Source: Gluconacetobacter dulcium (GTDB taxonomy: Bacteria > Pseudomonadota > Alphaproteobacteria > Acetobacterales > Acetobacteraceae). Taken from it: a stretch of 64,000 bases of DNA. Location of the stretch: contig NZ_JABEQN010000024.1 in the NCBI RefSeq assembly GCF_014174165.1, positions 1 to 64,000 of the forward strand, in the 5' to 3' direction. Positions 36,426-44,642 of the stretch are shown here, piece after piece. The notes under the pieces were generated by a model, which worked only from the letters and a program-made list of their open reading frames with translations, did not search any database and was not told where the DNA came from. A program made the position numbers and the translations under genes. Every line of letters begins with the position of its first letter. Within the stretch, counting starts at the first letter, position 1.

Positions 36426-37480
36426 GCGTCCAGATCCAGTCCCTGACGCGCCATGCGCCGAATGCGTCGCGCAAGATGCTCGACGATGTGTCGCTGACCA
36501 TCGAGGACGGGGCGTTCGTCGCGCTGGTCGGGCCGTCCGGCGCCGGCAAGACCACGCTGCTGCGGACGATCGCGGGGCTGGATGGGCCGTACGAAGGAAC
36601 GGTGCTGGTCGATGGCCGGACGCTGGCGGGGCGGCCGATGCGGGAGCGGCGGATCGGCTTCGTGTTCCAGAATTACGCGCTGTTCCGGCATATGACGGTG
36701 GCGCGCAATATTGCCTTCGGGCTGGATGTGCTGCCGCGCAGGGAACGCCCGGATCGGCGGGCGATTGCCGGTCGGGTGGCCGAACTGCTGGAGTTGATCC
36801 AGTTGCCGATGCTGGGGGACGCCTATCCGGACCAGTTGTCCGGCGGCCAGCGGCAGCGGGTGGCCCTGGCGCGTGCATTGGCGACGAAGCCGGGGCTGCT
36901 GCTGCTGGACGAGCCGTTCGGTGCGCTGGACCCGATCGTGCGGCGGCAGATCCGCCGCTGGCTGCGTGGGCTGCATGACCAGCTTGGACTGACGACGGTG
37001 CTGGTGACCCATGACCATGACGAGGCGCTGGAAGTGGCCGACCGGCTGGTGGTGATGCAGAATGGCCGTATCGTGCAGGATGCGCCGGCCGAGATGCTGG
37101 ATACCGCGCCCGCCACGCCGTTCGTGATGGAGTTTCTGGGCGAAGCATTGGCGTTTCAGGGGAGGGTCGTCCAAGGCAGCTTTTTGCCGGACGATGCGAA
37201 TGTGCTGCGTTTTCCGGTTGCCGCGACCGACGGTCCGGCGACGGCGTATCTGCGACCGCATGAAATACGTCTGGTTGCGGAGGGAAGCGGCCAGGCCACG
37301 GTGTTCGGGGGCTGGCTGGGAGCCATGCGGCGCCTGGAGGTGGCGTTGGGTAAGCGGACGGTCGAGATTCTCGTTCTGCCGGAGCAGATCCATCATGCGG
37401 GGATCGAGGGCGTGTCGCTGGATATCACACGGGCCCGCTTGTTTCGTGATGGGGCACTGCTGGTCTGGAAAGGTGGGTAG
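36422..37480 (+). CDS. cysA: Sulfate/thiosulfate ABC transporter ATP-binding protein CysA
   Basis: 352 residues. Walker A GPSGAGKTT, Q-loop FVFQNYALFRHM, signature LSGGQRQRVALARA, Walker B LLLLDEPFGALD, H-loop VTHDHDEAL, then a C-terminal TOBE-like regulatory domain (about 240-350, TAYLRPHEIRLV). It powers import through CysT and CysW. The operon holds no assimilation enzymes. A symmetric hairpin lies between it and the convergent receptor gene. Confidence 0.94.
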   Translation: MSVQIQSLTRHAPNASRKMLDDVSLTIEDGAFVALVGPSGAGKTTLLRTIAGLDGPYEGTVLVDGRTLAGRPMRERRIGFVFQNYALFRHMTVARNIAFGLDVLPRRERPDRRAIAGRVAELLELIQLPMLGDAYPDQLSGGQRQRVALARALATKPGLLLLDEPFGALDPIVRRQIRRWLRGLHDQLGLTTVLVTHDHDEALEVADRLVVMQNGRIVQDAPAEMLDTAPATPFVMEFLGEALAFQGRVVQGSFLPDDANVLRFPVAATDGPATAYLRPHEIRLVAEGSGQATVFGGWLGAMRRLEVALGKRTVEILVLPEQIHHAGIEGVSLDITRARLFRDGALLVWKGG

Positions 37481-37515
37481 CGCAGGGGTGGCACGGGGGG
37501 CAGGGGGGAGGATTT

Positions 37516-37545
37516 CGGTGCCTGCCATGGGGGTGGCAGGCACCG
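37516..37545. terminator. Bidirectional hairpin between cysA and the TonB receptor
   Basis: Perfect 12-bp stem CGGTGCCTGCCA/TGGCAGGCACCG with loop TGGGGG, midway between two convergent genes. No U-run on either side, so terminator function is inferred from place and stem. Confidence 0.5.
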
Positions 37546-37569
37546 GTATCGCGGGGTGGCGGAGCGGGA

Positions 37570-39981
37570 TCAGAACTCGGCCTTGACCGTGCCGAAGAAC
37601 TGTCGCGGCGCGCCGAGTTCGAAGCCCTGATAGCTCAGGGCGCCCGATGCCACGTTCATGGGGTTGCCGGCTTCTCCCATTGTGGAGATGTATTTCGTGT
37701 TTGTCAGATTGTTGATGTTGAAGGACACGACGAGGTTGCGCAGGAAGGCGAGGTGCCGGTTGTATTTCCCCATTTCGCCGAACCGGTACTGGGCGCCGAG
37801 ATTGGTGATCCAGTAAGATGGCATCTTGACGTCGCCGGTGTAGGTGAAATTACGACGCCCGATATAGCTGGCGTCGATATAGGCCATGGCGCCATGCCAT
37901 TCGTAGGACAGGCGGCTTTTATACATCAGGCGCGGATAATTGACGATCTGTACGCCGGTCGTCGGATAGAGCGTCGTGCCGTTGCGCAGGTCGTTATCGT
38001 AGGTCGCATGATCGTAGCTGATCGAGTTGTAGATCGACAGGTGACGGATCGGGGTCAGGGTCACGCTGGCATCGACGCCGTCCATGGTCACGCTGCCGAC
38101 GTTGGCGACCTCGGAGACCGGATTGATAAGTGAGCCGGACGTGATCTGTTGCAGGCGGTTCTGGAAGTTGGTCCGGTATGCATAAAGCGAACCGGCGACG
38201 ATCGGCGACGAATACCGATAGCCGACGGCGTATGTCCATGCGGTCTCCGGTCGGATCTGGGAGCGTGACGCATTGAAGGCCGATTGTAGGACAGCAAAGG
38301 GAGAATTGGAGAGCTTGTAGCCGGACTCGGCGTATGTATGGACGCTTTCGGAAATATCGAAGAACAACTCGTGATTCTTCAGGAACTTCCAGTTCGCGCT
38401 GATATGCGGCAGGAAGGGTTTTGCGACCGTCAGACCTTCGCTGCCGGTCAGGGCGCCGATATTGGCACCGTAATAGGCCGGGTTGATGTAGGCATTGCCG
38501 ACACGGGTGGTGTCGAGAATGGATTTGAAGCCGAAGTGAAGGTAGAGATTCTTGACCGGCCGGTAGGTGTCCTGAACGAAGGCGGTAAAGACGTTGGTAC
38601 TGTAATCCTGATTGAATATCTGGGCGAAGGGGTCGCTCCATTTCGATACGCCGCTGCGCAGCGGCCCTTGGATGACCCCATCGACGATGGCCGGCTGCGA
38701 GTAGGCGTTCATGGGGGACTGGTAGGAATTGTTTTCGTACCAGACGCCCATGCCTAACTGATTATGGGCGATATTGTAATGCAACGCTGAAAGAATGCCG
38801 AATCGTTCGATCGCGGGTTCCTTTACGACTTCCGACATCGGTGCGCCGTTGGGGGAGGGAAAGAAGGGCGATGTCCAGGTGGTCTGCGAATCTTCACCAT
38901 GGCCATAGGCCGTCGTCGTCCAGCGTAGATGGGGGGCCAGTGAAAGGTCTGCCTTGATGCCGCCGAAATAGTCGACCACGTTGGTTCCGGCATCGTAGAC
39001 CGAGGCGTCCGCCGGGTCGCTCAGTTTTTGGTACGAGCTGCCGTAATGGCCCTCGGCCGCGGCGTAGGCGGTACGGTAGCCGCTGGCCCGGCCATTGTAA
39101 TAGTTGTTGCTGTCATAGCCGAGCGTATCGAGCATTTCGAGCGAGTAGTCCTGCCGACTGTATTCATGCAGGTCGGACCAGTCGAAATAGGCGGAGATGC
39201 TGCTATCGTTGCCGATCGGCTGGATCAGCTTGGCGTTGACCTGCTGTGTGAACAGGTTGGCGCGCGAACCGCCCCAGAATCCGGCATCGTTGCGGGAGTA
39301 GGAAACGAAGAACTTGGTCCCGGACGGGTTCAGGACGCCGCTGTCGAAGCGAATGAATGTATGGAAGGTGCGATTGCTGCCGAATGTCTGTGCGACCGTG
39401 CCGCCGCGGCGGTCTTTCGGGTCGAGAGAGACGTATTCGAACGAACCGCCCAGATTGTTGGTGGCGGCGATCGCTTCCGCGCCGGCGGACTGGGAAACGT
39501 CGATCCGGGCGACGTTTTCCGACGAGATCGCCTGGAGGGGGTTGAGGCCATTATAGTTGCGATAGGTCATTTCGCCCATGGGCATGCCGTCCAGCGTCAT
39601 GCCGATTTCCTGTTGCTGGAAACCATGGACGTAGATTTGGGCGGCATAGTTATCGATACCCTGCGCATCGTTGGTCTGGAACATGATGCCCGGCATCTGC
39701 CCCAGGATCTTCATCGGGTTGGTGCCGGGAACCGCCTGCGAGATCAATTGCTGCGAGATGCTGGTCTGCGTGCCATTGGCGACACGTCTGACCGTTACGG
39801 CGATAGTCTCGGATTCCGTCTTCGAAGGTCTGGCGGGGGGAAGGATAGGGGTGTGCTTCCTGCCCGGCGGCGGAGTGGGGGAAGCTGTCGGGCCTGTCGC
39901 GGCATGCGCGGCTGTACCCAGATAGCTGCACAGCATCGTCGTGCTCAGAAAAACGTACAGCTTTCTCGTGCAAGGCTTCAT
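37570..39981 (-). CDS. TonB-dependent receptor of the catabolic island
   Basis: 803 residues. Signal peptide ending TAAHAAT, Pro-rich linker, TonB-box-like ESETIAVTVRR, plug (PGIMFQTNDAQGIDNYAAQI, GMTLDGMPMG) and a large barrel rich in Tyr and Asn ending FGTVKAEF. No STN domain, so it does not signal through FecR. It is the last gene of a minus-strand unit after the SDR (48 bases) and the amidotransferase, and faces an amino-acid-type ABC importer on the other strand. It probably takes the island's substrate, too large or too scarce for porins, across the outer membrane. Ligand unknown. Confidence 0.88.
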   Translation of the reverse strand: MKPCTRKLYVFLSTTMLCSYLGTAAHAATGPTASPTPPPGRKHTPILPPARPSKTESETIAVTVRRVANGTQTSISQQLISQAVPGTNPMKILGQMPGIMFQTNDAQGIDNYAAQIYVHGFQQQEIGMTLDGMPMGEMTYRNYNGLNPLQAISSENVARIDVSQSAGAEAIAATNNLGGSFEYVSLDPKDRRGGTVAQTFGSNRTFHTFIRFDSGVLNPSGTKFFVSYSRNDAGFWGGSRANLFTQQVNAKLIQPIGNDSSISAYFDWSDLHEYSRQDYSLEMLDTLGYDSNNYYNGRASGYRTAYAAAEGHYGSSYQKLSDPADASVYDAGTNVVDYFGGIKADLSLAPHLRWTTTAYGHGEDSQTTWTSPFFPSPNGAPMSEVVKEPAIERFGILSALHYNIAHNQLGMGVWYENNSYQSPMNAYSQPAIVDGVIQGPLRSGVSKWSDPFAQIFNQDYSTNVFTAFVQDTYRPVKNLYLHFGFKSILDTTRVGNAYINPAYYGANIGALTGSEGLTVAKPFLPHISANWKFLKNHELFFDISESVHTYAESGYKLSNSPFAVLQSAFNASRSQIRPETAWTYAVGYRYSSPIVAGSLYAYRTNFQNRLQQITSGSLINPVSEVANVGSVTMDGVDASVTLTPIRHLSIYNSISYDHATYDNDLRNGTTLYPTTGVQIVNYPRLMYKSRLSYEWHGAMAYIDASYIGRRNFTYTGDVKMPSYWITNLGAQYRFGEMGKYNRHLAFLRNLVVSFNINNLTNTKYISTMGEAGNPMNVASGALSYQGFELGAPRQFFGTVKAEF

Positions 39982-40028
39982 ACCTTATGCCCTCTCGTGC
40001 GTATTTTTGATGGAATGTCAGGAAGAAA

Positions 40029-40802
40029 TCAGATCGCCGCGATCAGGCCGCCATCGACCCGGATGAGGCCGCCCGTCATGTAGCTGGCGCGGTCGCTGGC
40101 GAGAAATGCAACCGCATTCGAAAATTCATCGGGTCTGCCGTAGCGTTTCATGGGAATGTTTTCCCGCGAGGCGCGCGCGACATCCTCGGGCGAGCGACCC
40201 TGTCTTTTGGCGGCTGCGGCGTCCAGCTCGTCGACGCGCTCGGTATGGATGCGTCCGGGGACGACGGAATTGACCGTGACGCCATCGGCGGCGACTTCCG
40301 CGGCGAGGGTTTTGGCCCAGCCGAGAATCGCGGGGCGCAGCATGTTGGACAGGCCCAGATTGGCGATGGGCTGGATAACCCCGGAAGACACGATGTTGAT
40401 GATTCTGCCGAAGCCGCGCTGGCGCATGCCGGGCAGGAATGTGCTGGCGACAGCGACGGGCACCCGCACCATCGTATCGAAATGGCGCCCCAGATCGGCA
40501 ATGTTGACGGTGGCGATCGGTCCCGGTGGGGGGCCGCCGCAATTCGTGACGACGATGTCGATATCGCCGAGCCCGGCGATGTGCTGCATTGCGCGCTCCG
40601 TATCCTGAAAATCCACGACGCGGAAGGAGGCGCTGCCGCCTTCTTCCTGGATTGCCGTGCAGCCGGCCTGAAGCGTGGCCTCGTGCCGTCCGGTCAGGAT
40701 GACATGCGCGCCCTCGCGGGCGAGGGCTTTGGCGCAGGCGCGTCCAAGCCCGCGACTGGAGCCCATGACCAGGGCGGCTCTGCCCTCAAGTTGAAGATTC
40801 AT
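40029..40802 (-). CDS. Atypical short-chain dehydrogenase/reductase lacking the Tyr-Lys pair
   Basis: 257 residues from ATG 40802, overlapping the stop of the upstream gene as ATGA. NAD(P)-binding GSSRGLGRACAKALA, TNCGGPPPG in place of NNAG, and the C-terminal PGRIHTERVDEL and GRPDEFSNAVAFLASDRASY fit classical SDRs. After the catalytic Ser (NIVSSGVIQ) the normal YxxxK is replaced: the aligned stretch reads GLSNMLRPAILGWAKTLA, with Ser at the Tyr place and Arg at the Lys place. Related SDRs with SNxLR are known in databases as 3-oxoacyl-ACP-reductase-like but their chemistry is uncertain. Coupling to the amidotransferase suggests they act on the same compound. Confidence 0.85.
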   Translation of the reverse strand: MNLQLEGRAALVMGSSRGLGRACAKALAREGAHVILTGRHEATLQAGCTAIQEEGGSASFRVVDFQDTERAMQHIAGLGDIDIVVTNCGGPPPGPIATVNIADLGRHFDTMVRVPVAVASTFLPGMRQRGFGRIINIVSSGVIQPIANLGLSNMLRPAILGWAKTLAAEVAADGVTVNSVVPGRIHTERVDELDAAAAKRQGRSPEDVARASRENIPMKRYGRPDEFSNAVAFLASDRASYMTGGLIRVDGGLIAAI

Positions 40803-42028
40803 GTCGTGGCCTTTTTCGTTTCCGCATACGCGGACGTGCTCTGTAGGAAATCCAGTAAGGCCGGATGCGGTCGCTCCGCGGTGGACACACATTCCGGATG
40901 ACCCTGCATGCCCTTGAAATGGGGATGCGCGGGAAGCTCGATGGCCTCGATGATGTCGCCCGATGGATCTGTCGCGGCGATCTTCACGCCCATCTGTTCG
41001 AGATCGGGGAGCAGGGCGGGGTTGAGGCGGTATCTGTGATTGCTGCGAATGACGGGCGCCGATTCCAGGGCGCGCCCGAAAGTCGATGATGCGCAGGCCC
41101 TGAGTGCCTGGGCGCCGACCCTGCGGCGGATGCTGCCATCGGCGCCGGAGATGGGCACGAAGCTGAGGAATGGCGCATTGGGAGCACGTTCCGCCAGATC
41201 GGCGCCGGTATAGGATGGGTACTGACGGACGACGGCGGTGATCATGCTTTGCATGCCAAGGCACAGTCCGACGACGGGGATGCCGGCGCGCAGGCAGTGG
41301 TCGGCAATGATCATCTGTGTCGCGGCATTGGCGATGTCGCCCCCAGGGAGGACGACCCCAGACGCCGCATCGAGACACGCTGCGGCGCCGTGGCAGGATA
41401 AAGCCTTATCGGAGAGGAAACTGATGTCGAGTGTCAGGTCCAGATGATCCGCGGCATCGCCAAGGGCGCAGAGGGTGGCTGGATTGCGATGGCGGTGATG
41501 CCTTTCATCCCCCGTCACGACGATTTTCAGCTTCTTCCCTCTGCGTGGTCCTGCTGTCTTCCCCGAGTCCGGAATGGGAAAGACACGACCCGATGCATCC
41601 CGTAGACCGATATGGTGATCCTCGCCTTCTTCCATCTGGAGAAAAAGACTCTCGGCGAGAAAGCGGGCGGTGGCGATTGTGCAGTCTGTTCCGGCGGAGA
41701 TGGCGCGGCGTTGCAGCGCGGCGGCCCAGGACATGTCACAGGACATGAAGGGTACGACGACATGCCCGCAGGTTGCCGCACGCGCCAGAATCGCCTCGTC
41801 GGAGAACGGCCATGATGGGACGTTCGGACGAAACCTGTCTACCCAGAGCCAGCCCGCATGAGCGAGGTAGCCGTCCTGCGTCGGAAATTCTTTTACCGAG
41901 TCTGAGAAATGCGAAGAGACGACATCGGACTGCATGACTGTCGCATTGCAGCGTTCTGCCCACAGGGCGGCAGCAGCAGAAAAATATCCGCCATCCTCTT
42001 CAGGATACCGAACCAGCAAAAGCGTCAT
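40799..42028 (-). CDS. CTP-synthase-type class I glutamine amidotransferase fused to an unknown N-terminal domain
   Basis: 409 residues. The C-terminal 230 residues resemble the glutaminase domain of CTP synthase: GIPVVGLCLGMQSM (nucleophile Cys), NHRYRLNP (compare RHRYEVN of PyrG), IEAIELPAHPHF and MQGHPE (catalytic His and Glu), then PHPALLDFL. The triad looks intact. The first 170 residues (MTLLLVRYPEEDGGYFSAAA, then AHAGWLWVDRF) do not resemble the synthetase half of PyrG or any domain I recognise. It may use glutamine-derived ammonia, or cleave a gamma-glutamyl-type amide. First gene of the minus-strand unit with the SDR and receptor, divergent from the aminotransferase. Confidence 0.75.
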   Translation of the reverse strand: MTLLLVRYPEEDGGYFSAAAALWAERCNATVMQSDVVSSHFSDSVKEFPTQDGYLAHAGWLWVDRFRPNVPSWPFSDEAILARAATCGHVVVPFMSCDMSWAAALQRRAISAGTDCTIATARFLAESLFLQMEEGEDHHIGLRDASGRVFPIPDSGKTAGPRRGKKLKIVVTGDERHHRHRNPATLCALGDAADHLDLTLDISFLSDKALSCHGAAACLDAASGVVLPGGDIANAATQMIIADHCLRAGIPVVGLCLGMQSMITAVVRQYPSYTGADLAERAPNAPFLSFVPISGADGSIRRRVGAQALRACASSTFGRALESAPVIRSNHRYRLNPALLPDLEQMGVKIAATDPSGDIIEAIELPAHPHFKGMQGHPECVSTAERPHPALLDFLQSTSAYAETKKATT

Positions 42029-42090
42029 GCTGAGTCACTCCCCCAGGTTGGGTCGGTAATGTTTCGATTACGCGACGGCCTGACATGCAC

Positions 42091-42102
42091 ATAATCCATT
42101 AT
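42091..42102. promoter_or_regulatory. Inverted repeat in the divergent gap of the catabolic island
   Basis: ATAAT-CC-ATTAT at 42091-42102 is a perfect palindrome in the 194-base AT-rich gap between the amidotransferase and aminotransferase genes. This gap should hold both promoters; the palindrome may be an operator. Confidence 0.3.
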
Positions 42103-42222
42103 CGAAATAAAAATCCAGCCCAGATTGATCTAAATGACAAAATAAATACAATGTCGACGGAAAGCAGGGGCATCGGCGCGCCCCGAGCCGTTTTCATTGG
42201 CTCGTGATGTGGGATTAATGCA

Positions 42223-43461
42223 TTGAATAATAATAATTTGTCTGAGATTTCCGCTGCGGCGACCGCCTCTGGGCGTCTCTCTGAGCGGATGTCGCGCGTC
42301 GGGGCGTCGCCGACGGCGGCGGTTTCGGACCGGGTGCGTGCGGCCGCGGCGCAGGGAATCGTCATCACCAATCTGGGCGAGGGCGAGCTGGATTTCGCGA
42401 CGCCGGCGCATGTCGTGACGGCGGGGAAGCGCGCGATCGACCGTGGAGAGACGAAATATACCGCAGTCTCCGGAACGGTGTCCCTGAAGGAAGCGATTCG
42501 GGAAAAATTCCAACGCGACAACGGCATTTCGTTCCGGAATGCGGAGATTATCGCGGGGAATGGCGCCAAGCAGCTTATTTTCAATGCATTTCTGGCCACG
42601 CTCGATGACGGTGACGAGGTGATCCTGCCTGCGCCGTATTGGGTGTCGTATCCCGATATGATCCGCCTGACCGGGGGGCGGCCGGTCGCGGTGGGTACGA
42701 CCATGGCGTCGGGATGGAAATTACAGCCCGAAATGTTGCGATCCGCCATGACGCCGCGTACGCGCTGGCTGGTGCTCAATTCCCCCGGCAACCCGACGGG
42801 GGCGGTGTACACGGCCGCAGACCTGCGTGCGTTGCTGGAGGTCCTGGACGGGTTTCCCGATATTCTCGTGCTGGCGGATGATATTTACGAGCCGCTGCGC
42901 TATGAGGTGCCATTCTCCACGCCGCTACAGGTAAGGCCGGACATGCGTGACCGTGTTCTGACGGTCAATGGCGTGTCGAAAAGCCATGCCATGACGGGGT
43001 GGCGGCTTGGCTATGCGGCGGGGCCGGAATGGCTGGTGCGGGCGATGGATATTCTACAGTCGCAGAGTACCTCGAACCCGAGCAGTATCAGCCAGGGCGC
43101 GGCGATCGCGGCACTTGTCGAACCGCCTGTCTTTCTGGAGGGGTGGCTGGAAACGCTGGCAGTCCGCCGGGCGATCGTCATGGATATGGTCGCACGGATT
43201 CCGGGCCTGCGTGCCTGGCAGCCGGACGGTGCTTTTTACGTCTTTATCGACGTGAGGGCGTGGCTGGCCGGCTCGGGGCAGCCGCTGGGCATTGCCGATG
43301 ATGTCGGCATGGCGGCATGGCTGATCGAGTCCGCACGGGCGGCACTGGTGCCGGGGACGGCGTTCGGGGCGCCGGGGCACCTGCGACTGGCCTTTGCGAT
43401 CGAGACCGATACGCTGCGGGCGACCTGCGAGCGCATCGTCGCGGCGTGCATGTCCGTCTGA
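42223..43461 (+). CDS. Class I/II PLP-dependent aminotransferase
   Basis: 412 residues from TTG 42223. An ATG at 42289 exists, but the family N-terminus (SGRLSERMSRVGASPTAAVS) begins before it. Fold-type I features: NGAKQLIFNAF, APYWVSYPDMIRLTGGRPV, NSPGNPTGAVYTAADLRALL, LADDIYEPLRYE, the Schiff-base Lys in NGVSKSHAMTGWRLGYAAGP and the C-terminal Arg region APGHLRLAFAIE. It is closest to aspartate/aromatic-type aminotransferases; the amino donor is unknown. First gene of the plus-strand arm of the island. Confidence 0.9.
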   Translation: MNNNNLSEISAAATASGRLSERMSRVGASPTAAVSDRVRAAAAQGIVITNLGEGELDFATPAHVVTAGKRAIDRGETKYTAVSGTVSLKEAIREKFQRDNGISFRNAEIIAGNGAKQLIFNAFLATLDDGDEVILPAPYWVSYPDMIRLTGGRPVAVGTTMASGWKLQPEMLRSAMTPRTRWLVLNSPGNPTGAVYTAADLRALLEVLDGFPDILVLADDIYEPLRYEVPFSTPLQVRPDMRDRVLTVNGVSKSHAMTGWRLGYAAGPEWLVRAMDILQSQSTSNPSSISQGAAIAALVEPPVFLEGWLETLAVRRAIVMDMVARIPGLRAWQPDGAFYVFIDVRAWLAGSGQPLGIADDVGMAAWLIESARAALVPGTAFGAPGHLRLAFAIETDTLRATCERIVAACMSV

Positions 43462-43504
43462 CGGGCTCCGCTGCCGGCGGGCGCCGTTTGGCAATGCATA
43501 CCGG

Positions 43505-43522
43505 CATGCTTATGATAGCATG
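43505..43522. promoter_or_regulatory. Candidate operator before the GntR gene
   Basis: CATGCT (43505-43510), spacer TATGAT, AGCATG (43517-43522): a perfect 6-base inverted repeat 37 bases before the GntR start, a natural site for autoregulation. Confidence 0.4.
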
Positions 43523-43558
43523 TCGGGCGTCGCTTCTCCGACATGTCGCATTGCAGGA

Positions 43559-44485
43559 ATGACAGTGAATACGAGTGCCTTGCTCCCCGTGCGGTCGAGT
43601 GTCCATCGGCAATATACGATAGCCAACGCGATCGTCGATCTTCTGCGACGGGAGCGGGCGGAGCGGGGATACCATCTGCGCGAGCAATGGCTGAGTGATC
43701 AACTGGGCCTTTCGCGGACGCCGGTGCGGTCCGCATTGCAGATCCTGGCGTCGCGCGGGATTGTCCAGGCGCGGCGCAACCAGGGATATTTCCTGGAAAT
43801 GGCGCTGGATTCGATCAACGAGATCGCGCTGTCGCCTCCTCCGACGCCTGACCAGGATCTTTATATCCGTCTGGTCCGGGATCGGCTGGCCGGGCGGATT
43901 GCGAACGACTTCACGCAGAGAGACCTTGCCGCGCTTTACAAGGCCGACCGGACCGTGATGCTCCAGACGCTTCGGCGATTGACGGATGACGGGTTGCTGC
44001 AATCGAACGGGGCGCGAAACTGGTCGTTCGTGCAGGCACTGGATAACGGGGCAGCCCTTGAAGAAAGCTTCCAGTTTCGTCGCATGTTCGAGCCCCAGGC
44101 GATTCTTCTGCCCGGTTTCCGGGTCGATCACGCGCAACTGGAGCAGAGCATCCAGCAGCATCGGCAGATCGCGTGCGCCGATGTCGATGCGCTGGAGCCT
44201 CGGGTCCTGTTCGAAGCGGATAGTCGTTTTCATGAGATGGTCGCCGAGTTTTCTCATAACACGTTCGTGGTCCAGGCGATGAGACAGCAGAGCCGTCTGC
44301 GTCGGCTGCTGGAGTTCGGCGGTTACTCGAACCGTGCGCGTGTGCATCTGTGGTGCGAGGAGCATCTGGCCGTCATGGCGGCGCTGGGTGAGGGGAAATT
44401 GCAGCGCGCCTCCATTCTGATGTCGTTGCATCTCGATCAGGCTCTCAGTGCGGCCCATGTGCTGATCGATATCCCAAACACCTGA
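43559..44485 (+). CDS. GntR-family transcriptional regulator
   Basis: 308 residues from ATG 43559; GTG 43565 has a better spaced AGGA (43554-43557) and is equally likely. Winged helix at about 20-80 (ANAIVDLLRRERAERGYHLR, LSDQLGLSRTPVRSALQIL), then a linker and an all-helical FadR/FCD-like effector domain (FQFRRMFEPQAILLP, DSRFHEMVAEFSHNTFVVQA, with H-rich HLWCEEHLAVMAAL) that in this family often binds a metal and a carboxylate. A second HTH-like stretch (RDLAALYKADRTVMLQTLRR) sits at about 130-160, as in unusually long GntR proteins. It is inside the catabolic island and presumably controls it. Confidence 0.86.
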   Translation: MTVNTSALLPVRSSVHRQYTIANAIVDLLRRERAERGYHLREQWLSDQLGLSRTPVRSALQILASRGIVQARRNQGYFLEMALDSINEIALSPPPTPDQDLYIRLVRDRLAGRIANDFTQRDLAALYKADRTVMLQTLRRLTDDGLLQSNGARNWSFVQALDNGAALEESFQFRRMFEPQAILLPGFRVDHAQLEQSIQQHRQIACADVDALEPRVLFEADSRFHEMVAEFSHNTFVVQAMRQQSRLRRLLEFGGYSNRARVHLWCEEHLAVMAALGEGKLQRASILMSLHLDQALSAAHVLIDIPNT

Positions 44486-44561
44486 TTTTATTCTACTTTC
44501 AGAGACAATTTTCCGACTTCGGCAAGCAGGGTACGGGGGGGGATGCCTTCTCATTTCGTGC

Positions 44562-44611
44562 TTGACATGATCGTGCGAAAGGCGTTGTCTTAATTTATAA
44601 AAAAAAGACAA
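44562..44611 (+). promoter_or_regulatory. Promoter/operator region of the ABC-deacylase-hydrolase operon
   Basis: A consensus -35 box TTGACA (44562-44567) is followed by an inverted repeat TTGTCTT (44585-44591)...AAGACAA (44605-44611) across an AT-rich centre, 30 bases before the ATG. The -10 box is not clear, but the repeat would overlap it, which fits a repressor site. Confidence 0.4.
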
Positions 44612-44642
44612 TCCTGCACGTATCCAAACGCTCTGGAATCTC

